A stretch of DNA of 64,000 bases from Salvelinus alpinus (GCF_045679555.1 NC_092087.1:26915367-26979366), one strand, 5' to 3'. Numbered from the stretch's first letter, positions 11,327 to 25,600 are shown. Made by a program: numbers and translations. The notes: generated from the letters alone by a model not told the origin.

Positions 11327-13289
11327 ACTGACAACAGCTGATAATCAGCTGAGGGGACGTGCTGTACCCAAATTAACGAATGGCTGGAATCAACACAATT
11401 GCACATTAGATGATGCATTCTCAGTAAGATGAGCCTACAATTAGTACACAGTGTGCAGTTTAAGTAAGTAGTAGGTAAGCCAGATTTTGGAGATGGTCAT
11501 TGCCTTTAAATTTCAACACTATAACGCTGAACTTCAATGAATCCAGCCCTAAGCTTTATAATCACTAGAACCGTTCAAAAGCTAGAGCCAAATTCAGATG
11601 AAAACAGAAACCACTCTGTTTGTCACAACTGAAGACCGTCACAACCGCTAAATAGTGCACATCGGAGGTTACTCACCAGAAGAGGAGGGCCTTGAGTGGA
11701 GGAGAAGGGCAAGATAAGAGAGAAATTATCTATTATTAAATTCAATTATGCGAGACCCCTGATGATGTGAGGCCCAAGGCAATTGCCTGAGTTGCCTAAT
11801 GGTAAGTCCGCCACTGCTGCTATATAGGCCTATGACTTATCATGAAAGGTAGCTCATGTAGCTAATCCTTATACTGTAATAAGCCATGTGTACAGTTTCA
11901 TTTTAGCCATAGGCTTACACAAACTTATTCTGAGATTCATCCAGCATGTGATAAAACAATTATAAAGTCCATGGGCTTGATTCAGGCTTAGGAAATGTCG
12001 GCCTTTCCTACGCACGCTTTTCCTACACACTTCTTAGTAGTTGGTATTCCAACACAGTCTCACATTCAATTCGCGCATATATGTACAAAATGTATTTCAG
12101 CAGATTTCGTGCGTTTTTGTGCATTTTTGGGCTGGTTTGGGCTGGTTAAATTCGTTTGAAAATACACGAATTTCTGTGCTACTTAATTCGTGCGAAAAGA
12201 CACGAATTTAACCAGTAGGCGACACAAGCCTTTGCAACAACCATATAGACGCGATCATTTATATTTCATTTTTGTTCTTCTTAATGGCTAATTCAACGTC
12301 ATGAATATACAGAAATGTTGTCTTTGTTTAACCATGTTTTAAAATGTGTCGTTGTATGCCTATATGTACTGTTTTAGACTTGCTGAACAGAATTTGAGAA
12401 AAGACGCACATTTACCTGCGACTTAATTCGTGGGAAATATTGTTTTATTAATGCCAATGCTGTTTTCTGTGCTTGATTTCGCTTAATACTTTGGATACTG
12501 GTGCACTTGTAATCAGAACGCCTTTTTGTCATGTAGGCAACCATACACGATTTTCTTCATAACCCATTTCATATTTTGTGGAGCCTAAATTACACCATTT
12601 TCTTCATAATGCATGTATTACATGTTAATGTAAAATAATGAATTATGTTGGCTTACACTTATGGCCTTTCCAAGGCCTTTCCATACCTTAAGGGAACATT
12701 TTAGCACTCGCCATAGGGTTAGTGAGAAACGCCACATTGCAAATGTAAGGTCCCTTACTAGACGTCCTGCAACGTTTCTAAAATTCGCGGACGGCGTCGG
12801 GCCGTGCGCGGGGGAGAGATCTTTCAGGAAGTCATCAAACTAAATCTCTCGGACGTTCGGTTTCCGTTTTATAAAAATAACACATTTTGGTCATTTTTCC
12901 TCAGTCTAGGAAATTCCCACCAGAGGGAAAATAAATAATATTGCAAATGCACAAGCACATTGCAAATGCATGTGGCCTTTTCTCCTAAACGGAAAATATT
13001 TCGAAGACGTAATGGACAGTTGGCCCCGAACAAGATGGCGTCGAGGCCTCAACGCTTTTTGAGTTATGGCCATTTTTCTGGGATTAAAGGTCAAAAAACG
13101 TAAAGTAGGGTGCTAATTTGACCGCTTCACGTCAAAGTACATAAGCATACGGTGTCAGGAAAAAAAGAACCAGCCATTTATCTATCGTAATTTAAGAGAA
13201 ATCGTACATTGACAAATTGGTCATGTTCACAAAAAGGAGTTAAAAAAAAAAAGTTACAGATCCAGTTGCAGTGTGTTCAGACGAACATT

Positions 13290-13725
13290 TTTTAAGTGGG
13301 TCTCGAAGCTCTGCCACTGCATCGCAGTGCTAGCTGCGCCACCAGAGTCTCCGGGTTCGCGCCCAGGCTCTGCCGCAGCCGGCCGCGACCGGGAGGTCCG
13401 TTGGCCTAGCGTCGTCCGGGTTAGGGAGGGTTTGGCCTGTAGGGATATCCTTGTCTCATCGCGCTCCAGCGACTCCTGTGGCGGGCCGGGGGCAGTGCGC
13501 GCTAGCCAAGGGGGCCATGTGCACGGTGTTTCCTCCGACACATTGGTGCGGCTTGCTTCCGGGTTGGAGGCGCTGTGTTAAGAAGCAGTGCGGCTTGGTT
13601 GGGTTGTGCTTCGGAGGACGCGTGGCTTTCGACCTTCGTCTCTCCTGAGCCCATACGGGAGTTGTAGCGATGAGACAAGATAGTAATTACTAGCGATTGG
13701 ATACCACGAAGAAAAGGGGATAAAA
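13290..13725 (+). repeat. tRNA-derived SINE (SlmI-like)
   Basis: A tRNA-like head with GCATCGCAGTGCTAGCTGCG and the B-box-like GGGTTCGCGCCC is followed by the body GGCCTAGCGTCGTCCGGGTT and the tail GATTGGATACCACGAAGAAA. I recognise this as an abundant salmonid tRNA-derived SINE; the family name is from memory. It lies inside the large foldback element, so it inserted later or moves with it. The open frames here are SINE shadows. Confidence 0.85.
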
Positions 13726-13793
13726 GGATGGAGTGAAAAAGTACGGTGCTTAAAGACACACAAAGCCTGAAAGGGCATTGCCATTATCTCCAG

Positions 13794-14552
13794 GCCGTGC
13801 CGAGTTCAACGAGATGCCCCGCTTGACCGTAGCTAGCTCGGTCTGAGTGCAGCGACAGGGACAAGAAGAAGGACCCAAATGACCCTTTGACCTCAATTTC
13901 ATATTTTTTTGCTTTTGGGAGACAGAGAGAGAACCGTTAAGGTTAGAAGCACAATTTGACCTCAGGAACGTTCCTAAGGTCCTCCCGATCTGTGCAAGCC
14001 TAACATTGACCGTGTGGCATTAACCCTTAATAGTTAAACGGTGTTTACATCAAACAGTTTACAATGACATGTCTCCCCATAGGAATACATTTCCTGCTCC
14101 CCTAAATTCAACCTGAAGCCTATGTGGGTTAATAATGCCTTATGAACCTGTCTTCGATGACAATCCATCAGGCCACTATGAGGTCTACCTGTGTCGATTC
14201 TAAAGATTCGATTTTAAATCACCCTAAAAGTGTTTGCCATACCCAACCTGCAGTTTGAGAGAAATAGTGCATTCAACCCTATGTAAATCAGTGAGTTCTT
14301 AACGTATAGACTTAAAACTCAGGATTCTGTAAAAGCCCACTCCAATGAGGATATGTGTTTACTTTCAGCTTCCTGTGCCAACCGGAAGTGCCATAATTGG
14401 TGTCAAAAGGGCTGTTTCGAAGGGTTAAAAAAGTCAAATCTTTCCAAAACTTAATATATGTGAATAGGCAACCTTCATGAACTGTAAATCAGTCATTCAT
14501 CCCATCAGATTTCAAGGAAAAATGTACACACCCACACAGAAAGGATGGAGTG
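13794..14552. repeat. 1.5-kb internal duplication, copy 1
   Basis: Begins CGTGCCGAGTTCAACGAGAT and is repeated at 15294 with small indels. The matched part runs to AAAGGATGGAGTG. Confidence 0.85.
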
Positions 14553-15293
14553 ACACACTGAGGGGCTTAGAGGCAGACAGTGCCTGCAATAGTTACTTTT
14601 GTTTGAACTTTTAAAGAACCGTCAGACCTAGAGTTCTGAAACTTTACAAACCTGTTCTAGAGCTCAGGTCGATTAAGCACGGTGAGTTATGTGGCTCTAG
14701 AAGGTTCTCGGACCGATAAAAAGCCTCGGTGCATTTGCATTGACTTCAATTCATTTTGACCATTACAAAATAGTGACATTTAGAAAAGTCCCAGAGTTGC
14801 AAGACTAGGTGCATTGAAACCGGCTCGGCCCATAGAGACGGACCCCGACATTTCTGTCCGATAGCTCATTCAAGGACCCCGTAGCAAGGCATGGAAAAAA
14901 GTGGAATTTCAGCACCAATTAAGGTTTTGCTCGGGCACCGAATGACCTATCGAGCTGAAACTTGGGATTTGAGGTCGCCTCACATAGGGCTAAACATAAT
15001 GTGAAAACTGGACCCGCAGCTAGAACATAACTACGTATTATTTGTTTTATTATGGTTTAAATGGAAGGCGCTGTGAATTTTGGGCCTGCTCTGAAATATG
15101 TGATAGTTGGCTTCTAAACGAGTTGGAAAAAGTGAGTTTGGAGTCAGATGGTATCAGTTTGGTGTCTGAAAATATCTAATTGGCTGATGGACACTGACTT
15201 GCTAGTTGACTTTTGTGCATTTGCAATATGTTTCAACAGTGAAAAACCACCAAAATAGCATTCTGAAATCACCACTAAAAATGACATCACCAT

Positions 15294-16005
15294 AGCCGTG
15301 CCGAGTTCAACGAGATGCCCCGCTTGACCGTAGCTTGCTCGGTCTGAGCGCAGCGACAGTGACAAGAAGATGACCCTTGACCTACATTTCAAGTCTTTTG
15401 CTTTTGGGAGACAGAGAGAGAACTGTTAAGGTTTAGAAGCACAATTTGACCTCAGGAACGTTCCTAAGGTCTCTGTGCAAGCCTAACATTGACCGTGTGG
15501 CATTAACCCTTAACAGTTAAAAGAAGGTGTTTACATCAAACAGTTTACAATGACATCTCACCCCATAGGAACACATTGCCTGCACCCCTAAATTCAACCT
15601 GAAGCCTATGTGGGTTATGAATGTCTTATAAACCTGTCTTCAATGACAATCCATCAAGCCACTATGAGGTCTACCTGTGTTGATTCTAAGCTTCCTGGAG
15701 CAACCGGAAGTGATCAAATCACCCTAAAAGTGTTTTGCCATACCCAACCAGCAGTTTGTGATATATAGTGCATTCAACCCTGTGTAAATCAGTCAGTTCT
15801 CAGGATTCTGTAAAAGCATACCCCGAACAGGATATGTATTTACTTATAGCTTCCTGTGCCAACCGGAAGTGCCTTAAAATGGGGTCATAGGTGCTGTTTC
15901 GAAGGTTTAAAAAAGTCTGATCTTTCCAAAACTTTAAATGTGTGAATCGGTCAACCTTCATGAACTGTAAATCAGTAATTTCGCTAAACAGATGTCAAAG
16001 AAAAG

Positions 16006-16102
<97 letters not shown>

Positions 16103-16117
16103 CAAGGATGGAGTGAA
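15294..16117. repeat. 1.5-kb internal duplication, copy 2
   Basis: Second copy of the 13794 unit, offset 1500 bp. Near its end the short AC-rich stretch of copy 1 is replaced by a long CA microsatellite. A piece of a further unit end (GGATGGAGTGAAAAAGTA…) occurs at 13727, right after the SINE. Confidence 0.85.
16012..16101. repeat. (CA)n microsatellite
   Basis: About 45 uninterrupted CA units. The long histidine/threonine or cysteine/valine frames over it are artefacts. Confidence 0.97.
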
Positions 16118-16219
16118 AAAGTATGGTGCTTAAAGACACACAGAGCCTTAAATGCTTTTAGGGGGGATCCAGACTTCCATACCCGCTCTGGGAGCGCTAT
16201 ACTACCGCCCCAAATCAAT

Positions 16220-16350
16220 GGGTGCTGGCCTGAGTGATTTATGGAGGTTTTCAAAAAATATTCTGTTTTTTCTTCTGGAAAATATTTTATGTTTTTTCTT
16301 CTCGAGTCAATGGCCTGAGTGATTTATGGAGGTTTTCAAAAAATATTCTA
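16220..16350. repeat. Direct duplication of ~37 bp, ~90-bp spacing
   Basis: GCCTGAGTGATTTATGGAGG followed by TTTTCAAAAAATATTCT occurs at about 16220 and again at about 16312. Confidence 0.85.
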
Positions 16351-17179
16351 AGTCCAAACTTTTCATGCACCTGGTATTTTTTTGGGGTTACCAGGCGTCA
16401 TTTTTCAAAACGGTTGAAATTGCTTTTAGGGGGCATCCAGAGTGTCACATGACCAGATGAGGTAACTATTCTTGTTCTTCTTGTAACTTTCCGGTAGGCT
16501 AGAAGCTTTCCGGTGTTTTGCTGCTCGACACAGGTCGACGCAGGTATTGCACTTGATTTATCGTTATCGTAACCGTAGGTGCAGCCAAGTGGAAATACGA
16601 AAGCTTTCTAGCTATTTCGCACTGACGGTAATTTGAACACAAGAACGTTTCTAGTGAAAAGGTGCTTACACTCAGAGCCATGTATTTACACTCAGCCACC
16701 CTAGCCTTATTACGGGTTAACGTTTTGGTAATTTTGGTTGGCCAACAAAATGTAAGACTACAATGACTGCATACGTTTCCCCAAATGTTATACGAAAAAA
16801 AAATGTTTTGTTATTGATGGACAATGGCAAGGCTGCCATTGTATTTTCAGTTACATTCTGTTCAATAAAAATGGTTTACACGTTTATTTTTTAAGAAATA
16901 CATGGAACTACAACCGAATAAAACACCATTAACCATCATGCATTGCTTACATTCATTCTATCCTGAAAAGTCTGTTCAGAAAAATCGAAAACAGTACATA
17001 TAGGCATAAAACCACAATGTTTTAATAGGGATTAAATAAAGACAATATATATATATAACCTCTTATGGTTAAATGGTTAAAAAAAGACAAAATATCTATA
17101 TATTCATAACGTAAAATAAATAAATACAGGCGATCGCGTCTATGGTTGTTTGCAACGGCTTGTGTATCGCCTACTGGTT

Positions 17180-17265
17180 AAATTCGTGTCTTTTCGCACG
17201 AATTAAGTAGCACAGAAATTCGTGTATTTTCGCACGAATTAAGTAGCACAGAAATTCGTGTATTT
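17180..17265. repeat. ~34-bp tandem duplication in the right TIR
   Basis: CGCACGAATTAAGTAGCACA followed by GAAATTCGTGTATTTT occurs twice in a row. The left TIR has it once, so this arose after the arms diverged. Confidence 0.8.
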
Positions 17266-17372
17266 TCAAACGAATTGAACCACCCCAAAAATGCACAAAA
17301 ACGCACGAAATCTGCTGAAATACATTTTGTACATATATGCGCGAATTGAATGTGAGGCTGGGCTGGGTATTC

Positions 17373-20300
17373 AGACTTACCTTATGCAGGTGCATAAAGA
17401 GCTTCGCAGGCTGATCCCCTTGCGCGCACTGAATACATTTAATTCAACTGCTGAAAACCTCCCACTTCCTGGCCAACAAATGTTCTTGTGGAGTTTTCAT
17501 TCAATACTAAATGCATAATACCAGGTGTATTTCTGTATTTTGAAAGTTATATATCTTGAAAACTTGATTGATATCTCAACAATGGACTAATCAAACAAAT
17601 AACAAAATATAGTTTTGGGGTGGAGTTTTCCTTTAAGATGCTTTTGGGAATTCTGTCCCTGAATATTAGGGATCAATTACAGAAAGCATGTCAATACAGC
17701 ATATTCATCTCCTTTTCAGCACCAATTGGTTGATTTAAAAATACTCTGATCTTATATATTTTCAAAAAAGCAGGTTTAGAGAGCCTTTATGCACAAAATA
17801 TATTGATGAATCAAAAATAAAGTGGTTTGATTCATCCTGAAAGTTGCCATATTCCATTGTTCAATCAATTGTTCAATCAATCAACAGTGTACAATAGGCT
17901 ACATGTCCAAAATTATTGCACAACTTGTAATATTAGCCTAATATGATCAACTATTGCTAGCGATCCTGAGGAACAACCACACAAAGGTGATAGACGAAAA
18001 AAAGGTAAACTAAGGATGTAATGGAATGGTGCAAAATGTAAGGAAACTAGCACTAAAGTCAGTGACAAATGTATGTGGGTATAACTGACAGGGGTTACAG
18101 ACCGTGGCTAATATTTAACATGATGCAAATTGTAAAATAAAAAATACAGTGAAAAGTCCGTGCATATAATTAAAACATTCTAGAAATCATAAATCAACTT
18201 GGTAGGTTTGTTGCTATACTGTCATTTGCGCATGGCTACAGGCTATAGCCTGGGTCTCCACATTTCATCCCAAATTATAAGGCCAGCTTTTCATAATCTT
18301 CTCTGTGGAAAAAGTGAAATGCTGATATGCTTCAGTTTGCTTCCATATGACTGGTTCAACATAAGTCTCCATGGATCATAAGGAACAATCACCTAAAACA
18401 ATTGCTATGTGTATTTACAATCACCTTCTCCAAAACGGATGACTAATTTACCTAGCTCTTATCAATAGTTTTTATCCATTTATAAATGACAGTGCATGGA
18501 GAATGCTGTTATTTCTATCGGATAAAATAAAGCAGATGCTTTTCCCACTTGGAATCGGCAGGTTCACTCGACCTTATTTATGGTTTCCGCACGCGTAAAG
18601 ATGGTGGAATTACAATATATGGGAATTAAGTCAAGGTCCGAATACAGTGTATCTTTAGACACACATCTACCACCGCGTCAATTGCTTTGATCTCCACCCT
18701 CGACGAATAGTGTGAGTGAATAGCATGCTTTTCTCATGCTTAAATTCAAGGTCAGAATAAGCGTAGAGAGAAAAGTGCATAAAATGGGAATTACGTTCCA
18801 TTTACGCGCGCTTAACTCGGGTCGGAATGGTCCTCTCTGATTCCTTTTCATATCAAGTGCTTGGGGATAATTTGAGGAATGAAGACCTGCGGCATTGAGC
18901 AAATGAAAGACTTCTCATCCTTGCATACACTGTGGTTAAACTCAAAACACTATTTCTCCAGATCATTCTTGTCAGGGGGTGTAGGGCACAGTCAGACAAA
19001 CGAGAGAGGCCCTACGCGGTAATGTTCTTCCTGAGACTGCGTTTCTGACCTAATTGTGAGAGCGTAGGCTTTGTTTCTTTAGAGGCCCACCACGTCCGCT
19101 CCCTGATATAGGAATAACCGACAGCAAAGGCCAAAACGTTGTAACTCAGCATCCAATCTAACACGCGAGGACCCTCGGGATATTATACATTTAATCAGTA
19201 CAAATCAGTATATATCCAGCCGCGATGCAACAATTTTGCGAGGGAGAGGACACCCAGACGTATTAATAGGCCTGGAGATTTATGCCGGCACGATCTGAGC
19301 TGCTTTGGTTTTTAAGCTTCAATCAGGTTAGGAAATTGAAATGATAACGGTATCCAAATGAAAGATTCGCAATTGACCATCACAGCAAGAACTGGCCCAA
19401 GTCTCAACACTGGAGCACATGCAGTGGGGTGTCCTCCAATAACAGGGATAGGGATGACTGTTGAGGCGCCCCTATCAAAGCCAGCAGGCTCCCTCAGACA
19501 CTTGACATTTGAGAAGGATAACAACCTTAATAAAAACATTGGACTAACAAATCAATTGATCTTCCCACTATATTTTAAGCAAGCAATGTGTTATATATTC
19601 CAACAAAAATATATTTTCTAGTCTGCTGCAATCAAATGTTTGTTTAGAACAGCTTGTATTTTTAGGGAGGGTGGGCCTATTTTTGTTTGTTGTTTTGAGT
19701 GTCAGAAGTGTTGGAATTGCCTGTTATTTAACAGAGCAGGTAGATGTCAGAGCCGTTTAATAAAGGCCCTGCCAAAGCCTCTTATGTTTTCCTGCCCCTC
19801 CACAACCTTCTTATCTCAGCCTTAAGAAGGGAAAACAACCCAACTGATTAATTTTAGATCTTTTTTCCATGAAAAGAGTAGCTTACAGTTTAAAGCAATC
19901 TCACACAATGTTCAGTCAAGACATCAGGGCAGTGTATTAGAGAGAGATGTTCTTGCGGTCTGATCATACAGTAAGCCCATATGGGGATCAACAGTATCAC
20001 AATCAGGAACTGGGGCTGCCAATTCCACTGTTGTTAGGATTTAACCCCTCGATAGACACATTGTATTTTCCATATCTCTTTTTAGCAAATATTTTGTACA
20101 TATAATAAATAGTATTTCACAATGGTCAGAAGTGTTATAGAGAAACTCTTGAATTGGGATGATGAAAAGAAAAGCTAGTACTAAGAATAAGTAGCCTACT
20201 TTTAAACATACACAATGATGCCCTGAATCCATGACAACCTTCATTGCTCTTCAGAAAATGCATCAAATTCCAATCCTCAACTCATTCCAATACACCTGTC

Positions 20301-20880
20301 CATATAGCCCACAGTCCAGAATGCTAATGCAGAAAATCCCTCATGCAACGCTGCTCTGATGTCCTCTTCTGTGCTGGTGAATGACCTGGGGAGGCCTGGA
20401 CTGACCTGAGTCAGGCTTGGGTATCCTAGGTCTGCATGGCTCTACTGGACTCAGAGCAGGCCCAGAGGGGACTCTCCCTTCAACCTGCTGTCAATCACTT
20501 TAATTTTGGCAGACACATGGGGTCTGTGCAGAGTGGGCGGCAGCCAGCAGGGCAAACCAAGGCCTCTCAGGTGGCCATACATGCTCTGTTCTCTCAGGCT
20601 TCCTCACCATTGTCCTGCTCTGCCATTCAGTCCTCTGCTCTAAGCATCAAAGGCAAGGCTGCCCCGTGCTTTGAAAAGCTATGGGCCATTCATTACTAAC
20701 AGTATGGAGAACCTCCTGCACTTGGATAAGGGGTCAGAAAAATAGATGGATGGGGGGGAGTTGGAGGAGAGTAAAAGTGGCACCAATGACAAATGTCTCA
20801 AAGAGACTGACAATTAAAAAAGGTGGGGGGAGAGAAACGTGCTAAAAGACTGCCTAGAACATTTTATTTAATATAGGACA
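17373..20880. other. Intergenic, no gene recognised
   Basis: Mixed AT-rich sequence between the foldback element and the compound microsatellite. Short ORFs show no domain, no splice context and no family I recognise. No tRNA or other RNA gene seen. Confidence 0.45.
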
Positions 20881-20898
20881 TGCTGAATGTGTGTGCGA

Positions 20899-21112
<214 letters not shown>

Positions 21113-22129
21113 GCTTGTGTTGGTGTTCTGTAGGTGAAGAGAGGCAAACAGACAGAGTGCATGGTGGTTGGGGTTGAGGGGCAGGTGAGGGGCAGGAGAT
21201 CTGACAGGCTAGATGAACTCAGGAGGCCTTCAGGACACAAACACTGGCTGACAAAAAGACTCACTCGGGAATATATTAAAAAAGCAATTTCTGCAGTCCA
21301 TAGCACAGGAACGCTCCATTGCTTTGACAGAAAATGTTTTCCTCTTGGTAGGCATTTTATCAGCAAACTTTTCTCAAGACACTTGATTTTCCTCTGAGCA
21401 CTTTTATATAAAACAACAAAGCAGATATAGAATATGCTTTGATGCGTCTTAAGACATATTTGTGAAGACATCTTGAGACAACTTAAGACAGGTCTGGGAA
21501 AATATATCTCCTAAAGTCTTAAGATGTCTTTAAAAATCTCTGTGTCTCAAAATGTCAGTAGACTTTATTTCTTAACTGACAAAATCTCAAGACAGTGATG
21601 GCTAGTATGCTGATTACATTTTACTTTTCATGAGTTTGAACAGTGGTTGAAAAGAATGTGGCCCATCCCAGCCAATGACCCTTTGGCATGGCCAAATATC
21701 ATACTCAAAATCGAAGTAGTCCTTTGAGATTTAACACGTCATAACCACATGCTGGTCCTGTGATTCTCTGATGTAACACATCTGTAAACATAGCTCTAAT
21801 GAAGCGATGTGCACAAGTTCACTGAACACCAGTGCTTCCCTGTGGTCACACATTCACATTCCATTTCCTCACATTAAGACGGTGGTAGAAGTTGTCATCC
21901 TCTGTGTGACCACTAATGGAGAGTGTGAGGACCACTGTTGGTCGGTCGGTAAGCCTACCAGGAGATTTACAGCCTATGTTGAGCCATTGACGAACTCATT
22001 TGTTGGGCTTTTGAAATAACACTGCCTGATGCTATTTATGATTCTGTCAAAAGTGGTAAGCATAGGCCTAATGGTGAGAGGGGCTCAGGCTAACCAGTCT
22101 GGGATCTTACCTAACTGGAAATGTCTCAT
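21113..22129. other. Intergenic, no gene recognised
   Basis: Contains a cluster of CTTAAGAC / GTCTTAAG and AAGACATCTTGAGACA motifs at 21430-21600 that give local self-complementarity. No coding evidence. Confidence 0.4.
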
Positions 22130-22268
22130 GTCCAGGTTTAGGGTTTAGCCTCAACCCTAACCCTAGCTTCATGTCCATATCCCAGCTCAATCCTAAACCT
22201 AACCCTAACCCTAGATTGGTAATACATTGCATTTACAGATGAAACCCTAATCCTAACCCTAATCCACG
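22130..22268. repeat. Interstitial telomere-like repeat block (left)
   Basis: Contains TTTAGGGTTTAG and then several CCCTAACCCTAG-type runs, mixed with the spacer AGATTGGTAATACATT and TTCATGTCCATATCCCAGCT. The same spacer text returns at 26429-26549. Confidence 0.75.
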
Positions 22269-22672
22269 TGTCAATCTCATTCCACGGAGAGCCGAGTGTC
22301 TGTGGGTTTTCGCTCCTCCCTTGTATTTGATTGATGAATTAAGGTCATTGATTAGTAACTGTCATGAGAATTTTCAATTCCAATGATGATAACAATCACT
22401 ATAGCTTTGACCAATTCCCCCTAGGTTGTAAAGCTAGGGTTAATAAGAATTAGGCAAAGACTCAGATTCTGCAAAAGGTTCGTAGTTTATTCATGAGAGC
22501 TCTAAAAATCATATAATGCGCATAGCCTTTTCTATAACTCCTACAAGCACCTACAAGTCTACAAGCACCTACAAGTCTACAAGCGCATCTGTTCCTCCCT
22601 GGGTGGAGGAACTTTATCTCCTGTCCTTGGTCTCACAGTACCAAAACATGTCTGTTGTCAGTTCCTCTTTAT

Positions 22673-25600
22673 CAAATCAAATCAAATCAAATTTTATTAG
22701 TCACATACACATGGTTAGCAGATGTTAATGCGAGTGTAGCGAAATGCTTGTGCTTCTAGTTCCGACAATGCAGTAATAACCAACAAGTAATCTAACCTAA
22801 CAATTCCACAACTACTACCTTACACACACACACAAGTGTAAAGGGATAAAGAATATGTACATAAAGATATATGAATGAGTGGTGGTACAGAACGGCATGG
22901 CAGATGCAGTAGATGGTATAGAGTACGGTATATACATATGAGATGAGTACTGTAGGGTATGTAAACATAAAGTGGCATAGTTTAAAGTGGCTAGTGGTAC
23001 ATGTATTACATAAAGATGGCAAGATGCAGTAGATGATATAGAGTACAGTATATACATATGAGATGGGTAATGTAGGGTATGTAAACATTATATTAACATT
23101 TAAAGTGGCTAGTGGTACATTTTTACATAATTTCCATCAATTCCCATTTTTAAAGTGGCTGGAGTTGAGTCAGTATGTTGGCAGCGGCCGCTAAATGTTA
23201 GTGGTGGCTGTTTAACAGTCTGATGGCCTTGAGATAGAAGCTGTTTTTCAGTCTCTCGGTCCCTGCTTTGATGCACCTGTACTGACCTCGCCTTCTGGAT
23301 GATAGCGGGGTGAACAGGCAGTGGCTTGGGTGGTTGTTGTCCTTGATGATCTTTATGGCCTTCCTGTGACATCGGGTGGTGTAGGTGTCCTGGAGGGCAG
23401 GTAGTTTGCCCCTGGTGATGCGTTCTGCAGACCTCACTACCCTCTGGAGAGCCTTACGGTTGTGGGCGGAGCAGTTGCCGTACCAGGCGGTGATACAGCC
23501 CGACAGGATGCTCTCGATTGTGCATCTGTAGAAGTTTGTGAGTGCTTTTGGTGACAAGCCGAATTTCTTCAGCCTCCTGAGGTTGAAGAGGCGCTGCTGC
23601 GCCTTCTTCACAACGCTGTCTGTGTGGGTGGACCAATTCAGTTTGTCCGTGATGTGTACACCGAGGAACTTAAAACTTTCCACCTTCTCCACTACTGACC
23701 CGTCGATGTGGATAGGGGGGTGCTCCCTCTGCTGTTTCCTGAAGTCCACAATCATCTCCTTTGTTTTGTTGACGTTGAGTGTGAGGTAATTTTCCTGACA
23801 CCACACTCCGAGGGCCCTCACCTCCTCCCTGTAGGCCGTCTCGTCGTTGTTGGTAATCAAGCCTACCACTGTAGTGTCATCCGCAAACTTGATGATTGAG
23901 TTGGAGGCGTGCATGGCCACGCAGTCGTGGGTGAACAGGGAGTACAGGAGAGGGCTCAGAACGCACCCTTGTGGGGCCCCAGTGTTGAGGATCAGCGGGG
24001 TGGAGATGTTGTTACCTACCCTCACCACCTGGGGGCGGCCCGTCAGGAAGTCCAGGACCCAGTTGCACAGGGCGGGGTCGAGACCCAGGGTCTCGAGCTT
24101 GATGACGAGTTTGGAGGGTACTATGGTGTTAAATGCTGAGCTGTAATCGATGAACAGCATTCTCACATGGGTATTCCTCTTGTCCAGATGGGTTAGGGCA
24201 GTGTGCAGTGTGGTTGCGATTGCGTCGTCTGTGGACCTATTGGGTCGGTAAGCAAATTGGAGTGGGTCTAGGGTGTCCGGTAGGGTGGAGGTGATATGGT
24301 CCTTGACTAGTCTCTCAAAGCACTTCATGATGACGGAAGTGAGTGCTACGGGGCGGTAGTCGTTTAGCTCAGTTACCTTAGCTTTCTTGGGAACAGGAAC
24401 AATGGTGGCCCTCTTGAAGCATGTGGGAACAGCAGACTGGGATAAGGATTGATTGAATATGTCCGTAAACACACCAGCCAGCTGGTCTGCGCATGCTCTG
24501 AGGACGCGGCTGGGAATGCCGTCTGGGCCTGCAGCCTTGCGAGGGTTAACACGTTTAAATGTTTTACTCACCTCGGCTGCAGTGAAGGAGAGCCCGCAGG
24601 TTTTGGTAGGGGGCCGTGTCAGTGGCACTGTATTGTCCTCAAAGCGGGCAAAAAAGTTGTTTAGCCTGTCTGGGAGCAAGACATCCTGGTCCGCGACGGG
24701 GCTGGTTTTCTTTTTGTAATCCGTGATTGACTGTAGACCCTGCCACATACCTCTTGTGTCTGAGCTGTTGAATTGCGACTCGATTTTGTCTCTGTACTGG
24801 GACTTAGCCTGTTTGATTGCCTTGCGGAGAGAATAGCTACACTGTTTGTATTCGGTCATGCTTCCGGTCACCTTGCCCTGGTTAAAAGCAGTGGTTCGCG
24901 CTTTCAGTTTCACGCGAATGCTGCCGTCAATCCACGGTTTCTGGTTTGGGAATGTTTTTATCGTTGCTGTGGGTACGACATCGTCAATGCACTTCCTAAT
25001 GAACTCGCTCACCGAATCAGCATATTCGTCAATATTGTTGTTGGACGCGATGCGGAACATATTCCAATCCGCGTGATCGAAGCAGTCTTGAAGCGTGGAT
25101 TCAGATTGGTCGGACCAGCGTTGAACAGACCTGAGCGCGGGAGCTTGTTGTTTGAGTTTCTGTTTGTAGGCTGGAATCAACAAAATGGAGTCGTGGTCAG
25201 CTTTTCCGAAAGGGGGGCGGGGGAGGGCCTTATATGCGTCGTGGAAATTAGTATAACAATGATCTAGGGTTTTCCCAGCCCTGGTAGCACAATCGATATG
25301 CTGATAGAATTTAGGGAGTTTTGTTTTTAGATTAGCCTTGTTAAAATCCCCAGCTACGATGAATGCAGCCTCAGGGTGTGTGGTTTCCAGTTTACAAAGA
25401 GTCAGATAAAGTTCGTTCAGGGCCATCGATGTGTCTGCTTGGGGGGGAATATATACGGCTGTGATTATGATTGAAGAGAATTCCCTTGGTAGATAATGCG
25501 GTCGACATTTGATTGTGAGGAGTTCTAGATCAGGTGAACAGAATGACTTGAGTTCCTGTGTGTTGTTATGATGATCACACCACTTCTCGTTAATCATAAG

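Larger units (their letters stand above)
12050..17365. mobile_element. Large (5.3 kb) foldback transposon with long TIRs
   Basis: The left end (CAACACAGTCTCACATTC…) and right end (inverted CAGCCCAGCCTCACATTC…) begin terminal inverted repeats of roughly 370-400 bp: 12050-12415 against about 16965-17365. Shared blocks include ATTCGTGCGAAAAGACACGA and GCCTATATGTACTGTTTT. GGTATTC flanks both ends (12043-12049, 17366-17372) as a probable target duplication. The interior has no transposase-like ORF. It contains a SINE, a 1.5-kb tandem duplication, a CA repeat and small direct repeats. It is a non-autonomous element of unknown superfamily. Confidence 0.82.

Noticed and set aside
13254-13784. Cluster of 65-102 residue ORFs on both strands
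   Set aside because: They coincide with a tRNA-derived SINE whose GC-rich body is open in several frames.
24773-25267. 164-residue plus-strand ORF
   Set aside because: Antisense to the LINE endonuclease/RT ORF, which has clear catalytic motifs.
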